From Ancylobacter sp. WKF20 (GTDB lineage Bacteria > Pseudomonadota > Alphaproteobacteria > Rhizobiales > Xanthobacteraceae), in NCBI RefSeq assembly GCF_029760895.1, contig NZ_CP121679.1:4012001-4076000 (forward strand): a stretch of DNA of 64,000 nt, read 5' to 3'. The notes below the pieces were generated by a model. The model saw only the letters and a program-made list of their open reading frames with translations, made no database searches and was not told where the DNA came from. This document shows, piece after piece, positions 11,417 through 21,766 of the stretch. How positions within the stretch are numbered: position 1 is the stretch's first letter; the number at the start of each line of letters is the position of its first letter. The translations under genes and the position numbers were made by a program.

Positions 11417-11445
11417 GAGGGCCGGACGTCAGGTCGCCGGCCCTC
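11417..11445 (-). terminator. Terminator for the DUF2735 gene
   Basis: Nine-base arms (11417-11425 and 11437-11445). Read on the minus strand the stem is followed by CTTTGTTTC. It lies 63 bases past the DUF2735 stop. Confidence 0.6.
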
Positions 11446-11508
11446 TGGGAATCGCTGCTGGTGAACGCGGTGCGCGTTGCTGTCTCATGAGGGGCACGCG
11501 GACCGATG

Positions 11509-11694
11509 TCAGTTCTTGCGCCCCGTATCTTCCTTGATCGCGTCCTCATGATACCAGCTGCCGAAGCAGATGGCCGGCACCTGGGCGGCTTCGCGCCGCG
11601 CGCGGTCGTCCGCGGAGCGGCTGGTTGCGCCGGCCCGCCCGCCGACCGGGAACTGGTAGATCGTCGCACTCTCGCGATGAACGCTGGCACTCAT
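11509..11694 (-). CDS. DUF2735 small protein
   Basis: A 61-residue protein beginning MSASVHRESATIYQFPVGGR, which matches the short DUF2735 family of Hyphomicrobiales. Its function is not known. Family members often sit next to the GSII-type glutamine synthetase gene, and here it diverges from glnII, so a role in nitrogen regulation is plausible but unproven. ATG 11694 has a good AAGGAG site upstream; a longer frame from 11796 lacks one and reaches into the symmetric element at 11779-11817. The C-terminus is charged (HEDAIKEDTGRKN). No membrane segment is seen. Confidence 0.75.
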   Translation of the reverse strand: MSASVHRESATIYQFPVGGRAGATSRSADDRARREAAQVPAICFGSWYHEDAIKEDTGRKN

Positions 11695-11778
11695 CCTGTT
11701 TTCTCCTTGTTCGGCTGCGCGTTCCCGCATCAGCCCTTGGCGGCATAATAGCACGTTCGGCATGGCGTAGGTACTAAA

Positions 11779-11817
11779 TGCACAATTTGCGATCACAAGA
11801 AGATCATAAATTGTGCA
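11779..11817. promoter_or_regulatory. 39-bp nested dyad, TGCACAATTT arms plus two GATC
   Basis: Perfect 10-bp arms TGCACAATTT (11779-11788) and AAATTGTGCA (11808-11817). Two GATC sites are nested symmetrically (11791-11794 and 11802-11805), each two bases from its arm. The outer TGCA ends resemble NtrC half-sites (TGCACC/GGTGCA) only in part. It lies 85 bp upstream of DUF2735 and about 225 bp upstream of the sigma-54 promoter. Confidence 0.55.
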
Positions 11818-12041
11818 GCGCCGAGATGGTCGGTCCTCGTGCCATCGACTAACGGCGTCCTTGGCAGTTTGGTTGCGCAGGCTTTCGCGAGGCTGGCGGT
11901 TTCCGGGTGCTATCTTGCGGAGGCGAGGCGTGTTTTGCCGGTGGCCGGTTCCGCGCGCCCGTCCGCGGGCGGATCTGGCGCTCCCCCGTCGCGTGCTCGT
12001 GAAGCTTCTGGCGGCTCATCGTGGCGCGTGCTGGCCGGAGT

Positions 12042-12057
12042 TGGCACGCGTCCTGCT
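12042..12057 (+). promoter_or_regulatory. Sigma-54 (RpoN) promoter of glnII
   Basis: Sequence TGGCACGCGTCCTGCT: the invariant GG (12043-12044) and GC (12055-12056) are separated by exactly 10 bases, as in the -24/-12 consensus TGGCAC-N5-TTGCA. It predicts a start site near 12068 and a leader of about 90 bases. Rhizobial glnII genes are known to use NtrC and sigma-54. Confidence 0.75.
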
Positions 12058-12156
12058 TGTAGTTGGCAGCCGTTGGCGGTCGACCGACTTCTCGCGCGGC
12101 CGGCGAAGTGACCGGGGGGCCTGCGGCACCGGTCTTAAGCTTGTGAGAGATACGCA

Positions 12157-13191
12157 ATGACGAAGTACAAACTCGAGTACATCTGGCTCGACGGCTACAA
12201 GCCGACGCCGAACCTGCGTGGCAAGACGCAGATCAAGGAATTCGACCACTTCCCCTCGCTCGAGGAACTCCCGCTGTGGGGCTTTGACGGCTCGTCGACC
12301 CAGCAGGCCGAAGGCCACAGCTCGGATTGCGTGCTCAAGCCGGTCGCGGTCTACCCGGATCCGGCCCGCAAGAACGGCGCCCTGGTGATGTGCGAAGTGA
12401 TGATGCCCGATGGCGTTACCCCGCACGCGACCAACACCCGCGCCACCATTCTTGACGATGAAGGCGCATGGTTCGGCTTCGAGCAGGAATACTTCTTCTA
12501 CAAGGACGGCCGTCCGCTCGGCTTCCCCGAGCATGGCTATCCCGCGCCGCAGGGCCCGTACTACACCGGCGTCGGCTACAAGAATGTCGGCGACGTCGCC
12601 CGCGAGATCGTGGAAGAGCATCTCGAGCTCTGCCTCGAGGCCGGCATCAACCACGAAGGCATCAACGCGGAAGTCGCGAAGGGCCAGTGGGAATTCCAGA
12701 TTTTCGGCAAGGGCTCCAAGAAGGCCGCTGACGAGGTGTGGATCGCCCGTTACCTGCTGCTCCGCCTGACCGAACAGTATGGCGTGGACATCGAGTTCCA
12801 CTGCAAGCCGCTCGGCGACACCGACTGGAACGGCTCGGGCATGCACGCCAACTTCTCCACGAAGTATCTGCGTGAAGTCGGCGGCAAGGAGTACTTCGAG
12901 GCTCTGATGGCTGCCTTCGCCAAGAACTGGAAGGAGCACATCGACGTCTACGGTCCGGACAACCACCTGCGTCTGACCGGCAAGCACGAGACCGCCCCGT
13001 GGAACAAGTTCTCCTACGGTGTGGCCGATCGTGGCGCGTCGATCCGCGTTCCGCACAGCTTCGTGCGCAATGACTACAAGGGCTATCTCGAGGATCGCCG
13101 CCCGAACTCCCAGGGCGACCCCTATGCCATCGCCTCGCAGATCCTGAAGACCATTTCGGAAGTCCCCACCGCGGCCGTCGCGGCGGCGTGA
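12157..13191 (+). CDS. glnII: Glutamine synthetase, eukaryotic-type GSII
   Basis: Makes glutamine from glutamate, ammonia and ATP. At 344 residues it is the short GSII type, not the ~470-residue GSI type. Visible features are LWGFDGSSTQQAEG (residues about 40-53), the catalytic-domain stretch FGFEQEYFFY, NGSGMHANFSTK and LTGKHETAPWNKFSYG. GSII lacks the adenylylation site of GSI, so control is mainly transcriptional, in line with the sigma-54 promoter at 12042-12057. It diverges from DUF2735 and is followed by three hairpins. Confidence 0.95.
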   Translation: MTKYKLEYIWLDGYKPTPNLRGKTQIKEFDHFPSLEELPLWGFDGSSTQQAEGHSSDCVLKPVAVYPDPARKNGALVMCEVMMPDGVTPHATNTRATILDDEGAWFGFEQEYFFYKDGRPLGFPEHGYPAPQGPYYTGVGYKNVGDVAREIVEEHLELCLEAGINHEGINAEVAKGQWEFQIFGKGSKKAADEVWIARYLLLRLTEQYGVDIEFHCKPLGDTDWNGSGMHANFSTKYLREVGGKEYFEALMAAFAKNWKEHIDVYGPDNHLRLTGKHETAPWNKFSYGVADRGASIRVPHSFVRNDYKGYLEDRRPNSQGDPYAIASQILKTISEVPTAAVAAA

Positions 13192-13199
13192 TCCTGAGG

Positions 13200-13228
13200 A
13201 AGGCGCCCGGCCATCGCCCGGGCGCCTT
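13200..13228 (+). terminator. First terminator hairpin after glnII
   Basis: Arms AAGGCGCCCGG (13200-13210) and CCGGGCGCCTT (13218-13228), followed by a short TC-rich run. It begins 9 bases after the glnII stop. A second, smaller hairpin (GGAGCCC/GGGCTCC, 13246-13263) follows. Confidence 0.7.
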
Positions 13229-13296
13229 TCTTCCGGCGGACTTCAGGAGCCCTCGCGGGCTCCGACAAGCTCCCGAGACGCAGCGCGTCTCCCCTC

Positions 13297-13330
13297 AAGC
13301 CAGCCCTTCGGGGCTGGCTTTTTGTTTTTG
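13297..13330 (+). terminator. Strong rho-independent terminator after glnII
   Basis: Ten-base arms (13297-13306 and 13311-13320), a TTCG loop, then TTTGTTTTTG. This is the clearest intrinsic terminator in the window and points in the glnII direction; the other strand lacks a T-tract. Confidence 0.85.
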
Positions 13331-13370
13331 ATCCGGTGGTTCGCTGCCGCCCGGTGCGCTGCCGGCGGCC

Positions 13371-14804
13371 TCAGAGATAGGGCGAGGCGAGCCAGATGGC
13401 GCGGTTGCGCAGGCGCTTGAGGAAGGGGCGCTCGCGCAGGGTTGCGAGTGTCTCCGGCGTCGCCGCCGCCATCATCGCCCCGATGCGCGCTTCCACCGCC
13501 CCGGCGATGGCGGTGTGGTACAGCTCGAGATCCAGCTCGAAATTGAGCCTGAGGCTGCGCGGGTCCAGATTGGACGAGCCGACATAGGCCCAGGTGCCGT
13601 CCACCGCCATCAGCTTGGAATGGTCGAACATGCCGCCGGCGCGCCAGACCCGGCATTCGCCTTCCAGCACCTGGTCGAGCTGCGCGGTCATCGCGTAATC
13701 GACGAGCTTGAGGTTGTTGGCGGAGGGGATGACGATATCCACCTCCACGCCGCGCCGCCCGGCCACCGCGAGCGCGCCAATGAGCTGCTGATCGGGCAGG
13801 AAATAGGGCGAGCAGATGCGCACCCGGCTCTGCGCCATGGCGAGCGCGCCCATGATGATGTTGTGGGCGCAGGCGATGTTACGGTCGGGCCCCGAAGGCA
13901 CCACGCGCACCGCCACCTCGCCGCGCGGCGGGCCTTCCGGCGCCTCCGCCCAGGCGGCGCCGTCGAGCACCTCGCCGGTGGTGAAGGACCAGTCCTGGCA
14001 GAACACGGTCAGCAGCTGCTCGACCGCCGGACCCTCGATGCGGAAATGCGTGTCGCGCGCGGGATCGTCGCCGGCATAGCGGCTGGTGAACTGCGCGCGG
14101 ATGTTCATGCCGCCGGTGAAGCCGAGTTCGCCGTCGACGATCAGCATCTTTCGGTGGCTGCGCAGATTGGCGTAGGGCAGGCGCAAGCCGATGAGATTGC
14201 CCATGAAAAGCGCCGTGGTCACGCCGCCCTGGTGCAGCCGGCCGACGATGGAGGGGCGCGAATAGCGCGCGCCGATGGCGTCGATCAGCACCCGCACGGC
14301 GACGCCGCGGCGCTGGGCGGCGATGAGGGCATCGGCGACCTCAACGCCGACGGCGTCATTGTCGAAGATGTAGGTCGACATGGCGATGTGGCGCCGGGCC
14401 GTGCGGATCGCCGCCAGCATGTCTGGGTAAGCCTCGTCGCCGCTGTCGAGCAGGCGCACCGCATTGCCGGTGGTGAGCGGATGGGTGCTCACCCGGTCGC
14501 CCAGCCGCTTCATCGCCGAGAGGCCGGGCGAGAGCGAGATGGCGATGGGCGGGCGCTCGTGATGATGGCGCCGGTGCTGGCTGGCGCGCCGCCGCCCGGC
14601 CGCCGTCTTGCGGATCCGGTTGATACCGGCAACGAGATAGAGGAAGGCGCCGATCACCGGCGAGAGCAGGATCACGCCGACCCAGCCAATGGCGGCGCGC
14701 ACATCGTCCTTGGTCATGGCGGCATGGATCGCCGCGACGACGCCGATCAGGGTCGAGACGACCAGGAAGATGTGCGGCCAGTAGGTCGACCAGAAGGTGT
14801 ACAT
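13371..14804 (-). CDS. cls: Cardiolipin synthase (phospholipase D family)
   Basis: Condenses phosphatidylglycerol molecules to cardiolipin at the inner membrane. The 477-residue protein has two N-terminal transmembrane helices (about residues 10-28 and 39-60), then two HKD phospholipase D motifs: His217-x-Lys219...Asp224 and His395-x-Lys397...Asp402, the second followed by VGSSNLDPRS. Domain order and length are typical of the ClsA/ClsB group. A histidine- and arginine-rich linker (about residues 65-84) follows the second helix. It stands alone, convergent with glnII. Confidence 0.92.
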   Translation of the reverse strand: MYTFWSTYWPHIFLVVSTLIGVVAAIHAAMTKDDVRAAIGWVGVILLSPVIGAFLYLVAGINRIRKTAAGRRRASQHRRHHHERPPIAISLSPGLSAMKRLGDRVSTHPLTTGNAVRLLDSGDEAYPDMLAAIRTARRHIAMSTYIFDNDAVGVEVADALIAAQRRGVAVRVLIDAIGARYSRPSIVGRLHQGGVTTALFMGNLIGLRLPYANLRSHRKMLIVDGELGFTGGMNIRAQFTSRYAGDDPARDTHFRIEGPAVEQLLTVFCQDWSFTTGEVLDGAAWAEAPEGPPRGEVAVRVVPSGPDRNIACAHNIIMGALAMAQSRVRICSPYFLPDQQLIGALAVAGRRGVEVDIVIPSANNLKLVDYAMTAQLDQVLEGECRVWRAGGMFDHSKLMAVDGTWAYVGSSNLDPRSLRLNFELDLELYHTAIAGAVEARIGAMMAAATPETLATLRERPFLKRLRNRAIWLASPYL

Positions 14805-14892
14805 GCGCGATCCCGGTGCGGCGGTGGAAGCGTGCGGAGCCCGCCGCTTCTAGGCTGTAGCCGGTAAGTTCCGCGCCGTCATCTGGGCGGTA

Positions 14893-14918
14893 AGGGGCCG
14901 CCGCGTCGGGCGGCCCCT
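14893..14918 (-). terminator. Putative terminator after lon
   Basis: Ten-base arms (14893-14902 and 14909-14918) located 20 bases past the lon stop. GC-rich stem with no real T-tract, so termination is likely but not certain. Confidence 0.5.
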
Positions 14919-14938
14919 CTCATATCCAGACGCGCGCC

Positions 14939-17401
<2,463 letters not shown>

Positions 17402-17415
17402 GATCTCTCCCCCTC

Positions 17416-17835
17416 TCACAGCTTGCGCAGCACGATGGCGAGGCAGCCATTGACGACGCGCGGACGCGCGACCTCGTACCGCCCGGCGGGCAGGCCGAGA
17501 TGGCGCTCGAAGCGGCCCTGCGGCAGCTCCATGCGGTGAATGGTGGCGCGGTGGAACTCGGCCGGCAGGATGCGCTCGCCGGCAATGGTCAGCACGCCGT
17601 TCTGAATGGTGGCGGTCATCCGCTCGGGATCGACGCCGGGGAGGGCGGCGAGCACGATAAGCTCGCGCTCGGTCTCCAGCACGTCGACCGGCGGCTCCCA
17701 GCAGGGCGCGCGGTGGCGCACCGGCGCCTCCGCCAGCCGCGCCGGCTGGAACATCTCGCGGTGCATGCGTTCGGCGCGATTGAGCATCTCGATCGCGTCC
17801 GACCACATCCAGGCGCGGGGGTCAGATTTCGTCAT
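17416..17835 (-). CDS. Small heat-shock protein (Hsp20 / alpha-crystallin)
   Basis: A 139-residue holdase chaperone with an alpha-crystallin domain at about residues 45-139: WEPPVDVLETERELIVLAALPG, VDPERMTATIQNGVLTIAGER and FERHLGLP. The C-terminal I-x-I-type anchor reads LAIVLRKL. ATG 17835 has AGGAG eight bases upstream. It is the first gene of an hsp20-lon pair, a logical heat-shock unit in which the chaperone holds and Lon degrades. On the minus strand GATCCCATAT (17899-17890) looks like an RpoH -10 box, but I found no convincing -35 element. Confidence 0.9.
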   Translation of the reverse strand: MTKSDPRAWMWSDAIEMLNRAERMHREMFQPARLAEAPVRHRAPCWEPPVDVLETERELIVLAALPGVDPERMTATIQNGVLTIAGERILPAEFHRATIHRMELPQGRFERHLGLPAGRYEVARPRVVNGCLAIVLRKL

Positions 17836-18290
17836 GGGGTTCTCCTGGGCGGTCCCGTCGCAAGTCCCTTGGGGGCCGCCTCTGCGCTGATATGGGATCG
17901 GATCGCGCCGCCGCCAGAGAAAGGCACGCCGCCGCCACGGCGGGCCTTCGCGGGGCGGCATATCGGCAATTCACGCCAGCGTGAGCGGGTCCGCGCGAGT
18001 TATGACGCCGGCGCGGCTGGGCCGCGCCAGTTATGGCAACTCGGCGGCAGAGCTGCGCGTGCTCCGCATGGCAGCCAACTGTGCCGAGCGGTAGTCGGCG
18101 CGGCATTGCCGCTGGGGCATTAATGAAATATTACCCAAACAGTTCTAGCCTTGGCGTGATCAGCGTCCCGCAAGGTCGATGGCCGACACGGGCGGGGGCT
18201 GTTCGCGACCGTGGATGACCTGTACAGTCCGGGTGTGACCCGGGCCGGGCCTGCTCGTCGCCTGTATCGCCATGTGAGTAGAGACGCCTG
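17836..18290. promoter_or_regulatory. Divergent intergenic region, hsp20 / DUF2778
   Basis: A 455-base gap without a supportable gene. It holds a tight GC hairpin (GGCGCGGC/GCCGCGCC, 18010-18028, 3-base loop), an AT-rich patch at about 18121-18145 likely to be near the promoter of the DUF2778 gene, and an 8-bp palindrome CTGTACAG (18220-18227). Confidence 0.5.
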
Positions 18291-19322
18291 ATGCGGCTTG
18301 TCGGAACTTTCATCCTTGGCTCGGCCAGCCTCGTCGCCGTGGCGGTGGCTGCCGCCTGGGTGTCCAGCGCTTTCGTGCCGACCCCGGCCGATGCGGCGCG
18401 CGCCGAGCCCGAGCTGCGGATGCAGCAGGCGGCTCCCGCGCCTTTCGCGGTCGAGGTTGAGGATGTGCCGGTGGCGGCGCCGCTTTTCAGCGTGACCGAC
18501 ATCCGCAATTTCTATTCGTCCGGCGAGATCGCCCAGCCCAAGGACTGGCTGTTCCGCCATGAGATCATGCCGGTGCGCCCGACCGTGATGGCCGCGCTGC
18601 CGGTGCCGGCGCCGGATGCCCCCTCCGCCGCGGCGCCGAGTGTCGAGACCGTCGTCACTGTGCCGCTGCCGCCGACCAAGCCGCTCTTCGCCGGCGGCGT
18701 GACGCCCGGTGATTCGACCGAAGACGCGCTGACCCTCGCCCCGCTGCCGCCCAAGAAGCCGGACGCGCCGGCGCAGATGGCCATGCTGCCGCCCTCGCTG
18801 CCCGAGGACGAGGCGCCGGAAGCCGCGCCCGAGACCCCGGCCGAGACGCAGCCGCTGGCCAAGGACGAGCTGCGCTACCCGACCCCCGAGGACCGGTTCG
18901 CCATCTACGACATCAAGGCGCGCAAGCTCTATCTGCCGAACGGCAAGAAGCTTGAGGCGCATTCGGGCTATGGCGACAAGTTCGACGACGTGCGCTACGT
19001 CCACGTGAAGATGTACGGGCCGACCCCGCCCAACCGCTACAAGCTGCGGATGCGCGAGGCGCTGTTCCACGGTACCGAGGCGGTGCGCCTGCTGCCGGTG
19101 GGCGACGGCAAGATGTATGGCCGCACCGGCTTCCTGCTGCACCCCTATCTGCTCGGGCCGCGCGGCGATTCCAATGGCTGCATCTCGCTCGCCGATTACG
19201 ACGCCTTCCTCGCCGCCTTCAAGAAGGGCGAGGTGCAGGAAGTGATCGTGGTCGAGGCGATGCCGAAGTCGGCCGAGCCGACGAGCCCGCTGATTTCCTG
19301 GCTGACCGGCAAGAAGAGCTGA
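18291..19322 (+). CDS. DUF2778 (Tlde1-like) envelope protein
   Basis: 343 residues: an N-terminal hydrophobic segment (about residues 5-28, signal peptide or anchor), a long proline/alanine-rich linker (about 90-195), and a C-terminal DUF2778 domain. Its key stretch, GRTGFLLHPYLLG then SNGCISLADYDAF, contains the His and the SNGC cysteine expected of an L,D-transpeptidase-like active site. DUF2778 includes the type VI effector Tlde1, which acts on peptidoglycan tetrapeptides. Here no type VI genes are nearby and the gene stands alone, so a housekeeping envelope role is as likely. The exact activity is not known. Confidence 0.7.
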   Translation: MRLVGTFILGSASLVAVAVAAAWVSSAFVPTPADAARAEPELRMQQAAPAPFAVEVEDVPVAAPLFSVTDIRNFYSSGEIAQPKDWLFRHEIMPVRPTVMAALPVPAPDAPSAAAPSVETVVTVPLPPTKPLFAGGVTPGDSTEDALTLAPLPPKKPDAPAQMAMLPPSLPEDEAPEAAPETPAETQPLAKDELRYPTPEDRFAIYDIKARKLYLPNGKKLEAHSGYGDKFDDVRYVHVKMYGPTPPNRYKLRMREALFHGTEAVRLLPVGDGKMYGRTGFLLHPYLLGPRGDSNGCISLADYDAFLAAFKKGEVQEVIVVEAMPKSAEPTSPLISWLTGKKS

Positions 19323-19493
19323 TTTCCTCGCCGTCTTGGCGTCCACGCCGACACCCCCGGTCGCGCGGCTCGGTACTGCGGCGCCGCGCGTTTTGGCTCG
19401 CGTCTTTGGTCGAATCAGGAATCGCTTCGCCGGCTCTTGAAAGCGGCCCCCTGCTGCTGCGATGCTTGTGCAATGCAGCAAGGAGGCCGAGCC

Positions 19494-20468
19494 GTGAGCG
19501 AACCCGATTTCAGCGAAGGCGCCGCCTATGTGCGCGGCCGCTTCGTGCCTCTGGCGCAGGCGGCGGTGCCGGTGACCGACTGGGGCTTCAGCCGCTCCGA
19601 CGTGGTCTATGACGTCGTCCATGTCTATCGCGGCGGCTTTTTTCGCCTTTCCGACCATCTCGATCGCTTCCATCGCGCCATGGCGGCGCGCCAGCTCGCC
19701 CCGGCCGAGAGCCGGGAGGAGATGGAGACGGTGCTGCACCGCTGCGTCGCGCTCGCCGGGCTCGACGATGCCTATGTCTCGATGATGACGCTGCGCGGGC
19801 GCCCGCGCGTGCGCGGCTCGCGTCGCCCGGCCGATTGCGACAATCATTTCATGGCCTATGCCGCGCCCTGGATCGACGTGATCCCACCGGAGGTGCAGGC
19901 GCGCGGCGCGCATCTGATGATCGCCTCCAACCCGCGCATCCCCGATGCCAGCGTCGATCCGACGGTGAAGAACTTCCAGTGGAGCGACCTCACCACCAGC
20001 GTGCTGGAGGCCCATGCGCATAATTACGACACCTCGGTGCTGTGCGACGCGGACGGCTTCGTCACCGAGGGGCCGGGCTTCAACGTGTTCATCGTGCAGG
20101 ACGGGCGGATCGTCACGCCGGACCGTGGCAGCCTGCAGGGCATCACCCGCCGCTCGGTGCTGGATATCTGCGCCGAGCTCGGCATCGAGGCGGCGATCGC
20201 CCCGGTGACCCGCGCCATGCTGGAGAATGCCGACGAGGTGTTCGCCGCCACCACGGCGGGCGGCGTCATGCCGGTCGCCCGGATCGGCACGGCTTCGGGC
20301 GTGCGTATCCTCGGCAATGACCGGCCCGGCCCGATCTCGGCGCTGATCCGCGAGGAATACTGGAAGCGCCACGAGGCCGGCTGGCACATGACGCCGGTGC
20401 GGCGGGAACTCGCCGCCCCGTTCACCGGCGATCCCGATCCGCTCGCCGACCTGCCGGCGACGCTGTAG
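19494..20468 (+). CDS. Fold-type IV aminotransferase, (R)-amine transaminase-like
   Basis: A PLP enzyme of the branched-chain/D-amino-acid aminotransferase fold, 324 residues. The PLP lysine is in DPTVKNFQWSDL, with VTEGPGFNVFIVQDG, SLQGITRRSVLDIC and TTAGGVMPVARI. From memory, these stretches and YDVVHVYRGGFFRLSDHLDRF resemble (R)-selective amine transaminases such as the Aspergillus terreus enzyme more than BCAT or D-alanine aminotransferase. The natural substrate is unknown. GTG 19494 is chosen because AAGGAGG (19480-19486) is correctly spaced; ATG 19473 would lie ahead of that site. It forms a two-gene unit with the SHMT paralogue. Confidence 0.78.
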   Translation: MSEPDFSEGAAYVRGRFVPLAQAAVPVTDWGFSRSDVVYDVVHVYRGGFFRLSDHLDRFHRAMAARQLAPAESREEMETVLHRCVALAGLDDAYVSMMTLRGRPRVRGSRRPADCDNHFMAYAAPWIDVIPPEVQARGAHLMIASNPRIPDASVDPTVKNFQWSDLTTSVLEAHAHNYDTSVLCDADGFVTEGPGFNVFIVQDGRIVTPDRGSLQGITRRSVLDICAELGIEAAIAPVTRAMLENADEVFAATTAGGVMPVARIGTASGVRILGNDRPGPISALIREEYWKRHEAGWHMTPVRRELAAPFTGDPDPLADLPATL

Positions 20469-20503
20469 AACGGGCGCGGTACACCGCCGCACAGGGTTTT
20501 CGC

Positions 20504-21763
20504 ATGTCCACGCTTCACGCCGGCTACTTCACCGACGGCCTCGCCGCCGATCCCGAACTCGCGGCCGCCATCAATGGCGAACTGGCCCGCCAGCGCGATG
20601 GCATCGAGCTGATCGCCTCCGAGAACATCGTCTCCCGCCTGGTGCTGGAGGCGCAGGGCTCGGTGCTGACCAACAAGACGGTCGAGGGGCTGGCCTATGC
20701 GCGCTATTATGGCGGGGCGGAATTCGCCGACGCCATCGAGGCGCTGGCGCTGGAACGGGCCAAGCGCCTGTTCGGCGCGCGCTTCGCCAATGTGCAGCCG
20801 CATTCCGGCTCCAACGCCAATGCCGGCGTGTTTCTCGGCCTCTTGAAGCTCGGCGACACCATCCTGTCGATGGACACGGCGGCGGGCGGGCATATCAGCC
20901 ATGGCCACCCGGCGACGCTGACCGGGCGCGACTACACCATCGTGCGCTACGGGGTGAGCCGGGAGAGCGAGCGGATCGAACTCGACGCGCTGCGCCAGCT
21001 GGCGCTGGACCACCGGCCGAAAATGATCGTCGCCGGCGGCTCGGCCTACCCCTTTGCGCTGGATTTCAAGGGGATGCGCGCCATTGCCGACGAGGTGGGC
21101 GCGCTGTTCATGGTCGATATGGCCCATTTCGCCGGACTGGTGGCGAGCGGGCTCTACCCCGACCCGCTGCCGCACGCCCATGTGGTGACCTCGACCACCT
21201 ATAAGTCGCTGCGCGGCGCGCGCGGCGGGCTGGTGCTGTGGAACGATCCCGAGCTGTCCGACCGGATCAATTACGGCATTTTCCCCGGCGTGCAGGGCTC
21301 GGTGATGATGCATGCGGTGGCCGGCAAGGCCGCCTGTTTCGGCGAGGCGCTGCGGCCGGAATTCACCGCCTATAACCGCGCCGTGCTGGAGAATGCCCGC
21401 ACGCTCGCCGCCACGCTGGCGCAGGCCGGGCTGCGGATCGTCGGCGGTGGCACCGATTGCGGGCTGATGCTGGTCGATCTTTCCCCGCTCGGCGTCACCG
21501 GCGATGTCGCGGCCAAGGCGCTGGAAAAGGCGGGGCTGGCGGTCAACAAGAACCTCATCCCGTTCGACACGCGCCCGCCCGAGGCGCCCTCGGGGCTGCG
21601 GCTCTCGTCCAATGCCGGCACGGCGCGCGGCTTCGGCACGGCCGAATTCGCCACCATCGCCGGCTGGATCGCCGCCATCTGCCGCGCCCCGCAGGACACG
21701 GCGCTGCTCGAGCGCCTGCACGACGAGGTGCGCGCGCTCTGCGCCCGCTTCCCCATCTATTAA
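20504..21763 (+). CDS. Serine hydroxymethyltransferase family protein (divergent paralogue)
   Basis: A fold-type I PLP enzyme of the SHMT family, 419 residues, with ELIASENIVSR near the N-terminus, VQPHSGSNANAGVF, and the PLP-lysine stretch TSTTYKSLRGARGG. Canonical SHMT has TTTHKTLRGPRGG; here the histidine before the lysine is a tyrosine and the proline is alanine. Such changes suggest a paralogue rather than the housekeeping GlyA, for instance an alpha-methylserine hydroxymethyltransferase or aldolase; this is inference. It lies 35 bases after the aminotransferase, suggesting a shared amino-acid or amino-alcohol pathway. Confidence 0.75.
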   Translation: MSTLHAGYFTDGLAADPELAAAINGELARQRDGIELIASENIVSRLVLEAQGSVLTNKTVEGLAYARYYGGAEFADAIEALALERAKRLFGARFANVQPHSGSNANAGVFLGLLKLGDTILSMDTAAGGHISHGHPATLTGRDYTIVRYGVSRESERIELDALRQLALDHRPKMIVAGGSAYPFALDFKGMRAIADEVGALFMVDMAHFAGLVASGLYPDPLPHAHVVTSTTYKSLRGARGGLVLWNDPELSDRINYGIFPGVQGSVMMHAVAGKAACFGEALRPEFTAYNRAVLENARTLAATLAQAGLRIVGGGTDCGLMLVDLSPLGVTGDVAAKALEKAGLAVNKNLIPFDTRPPEAPSGLRLSSNAGTARGFGTAEFATIAGWIAAICRAPQDTALLERLHDEVRALCARFPIY

Positions 21764-21766
21764 GGG

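Larger units (their letters stand above)
11695..12156. promoter_or_regulatory. Divergent regulatory region, DUF2735 / glnII
   Basis: A 462-base gap without a supportable gene. The left 120 bases are AT-rich and hold the 39-bp nested dyad at 11779-11817; the right part holds the sigma-54 promoter at 12042-12057. This fits nitrogen-regulated expression of at least glnII. Confidence 0.65.

Noticed and set aside
11818..12156. Small open frames between the nested dyad and glnII (for example 11839-12111 plus and 11849-12157 minus)
   Set aside because: No ribosome-binding sites or recognisable proteins, and they overlap the sigma-54 promoter.
17402..17806. A 135-residue N-terminal extension of Lon
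   Set aside because: It overlaps hsp20 in another frame, is Arg/Ala-rich, and a strong ribosome-binding site precedes ATG 17401.
17836..17900. RpoH promoter or ROSE-type RNA thermometer ahead of hsp20
   Set aside because: A CCCATAT-like box is present but I found no matching -35, and no leader structure that clearly hides the ribosome-binding site.
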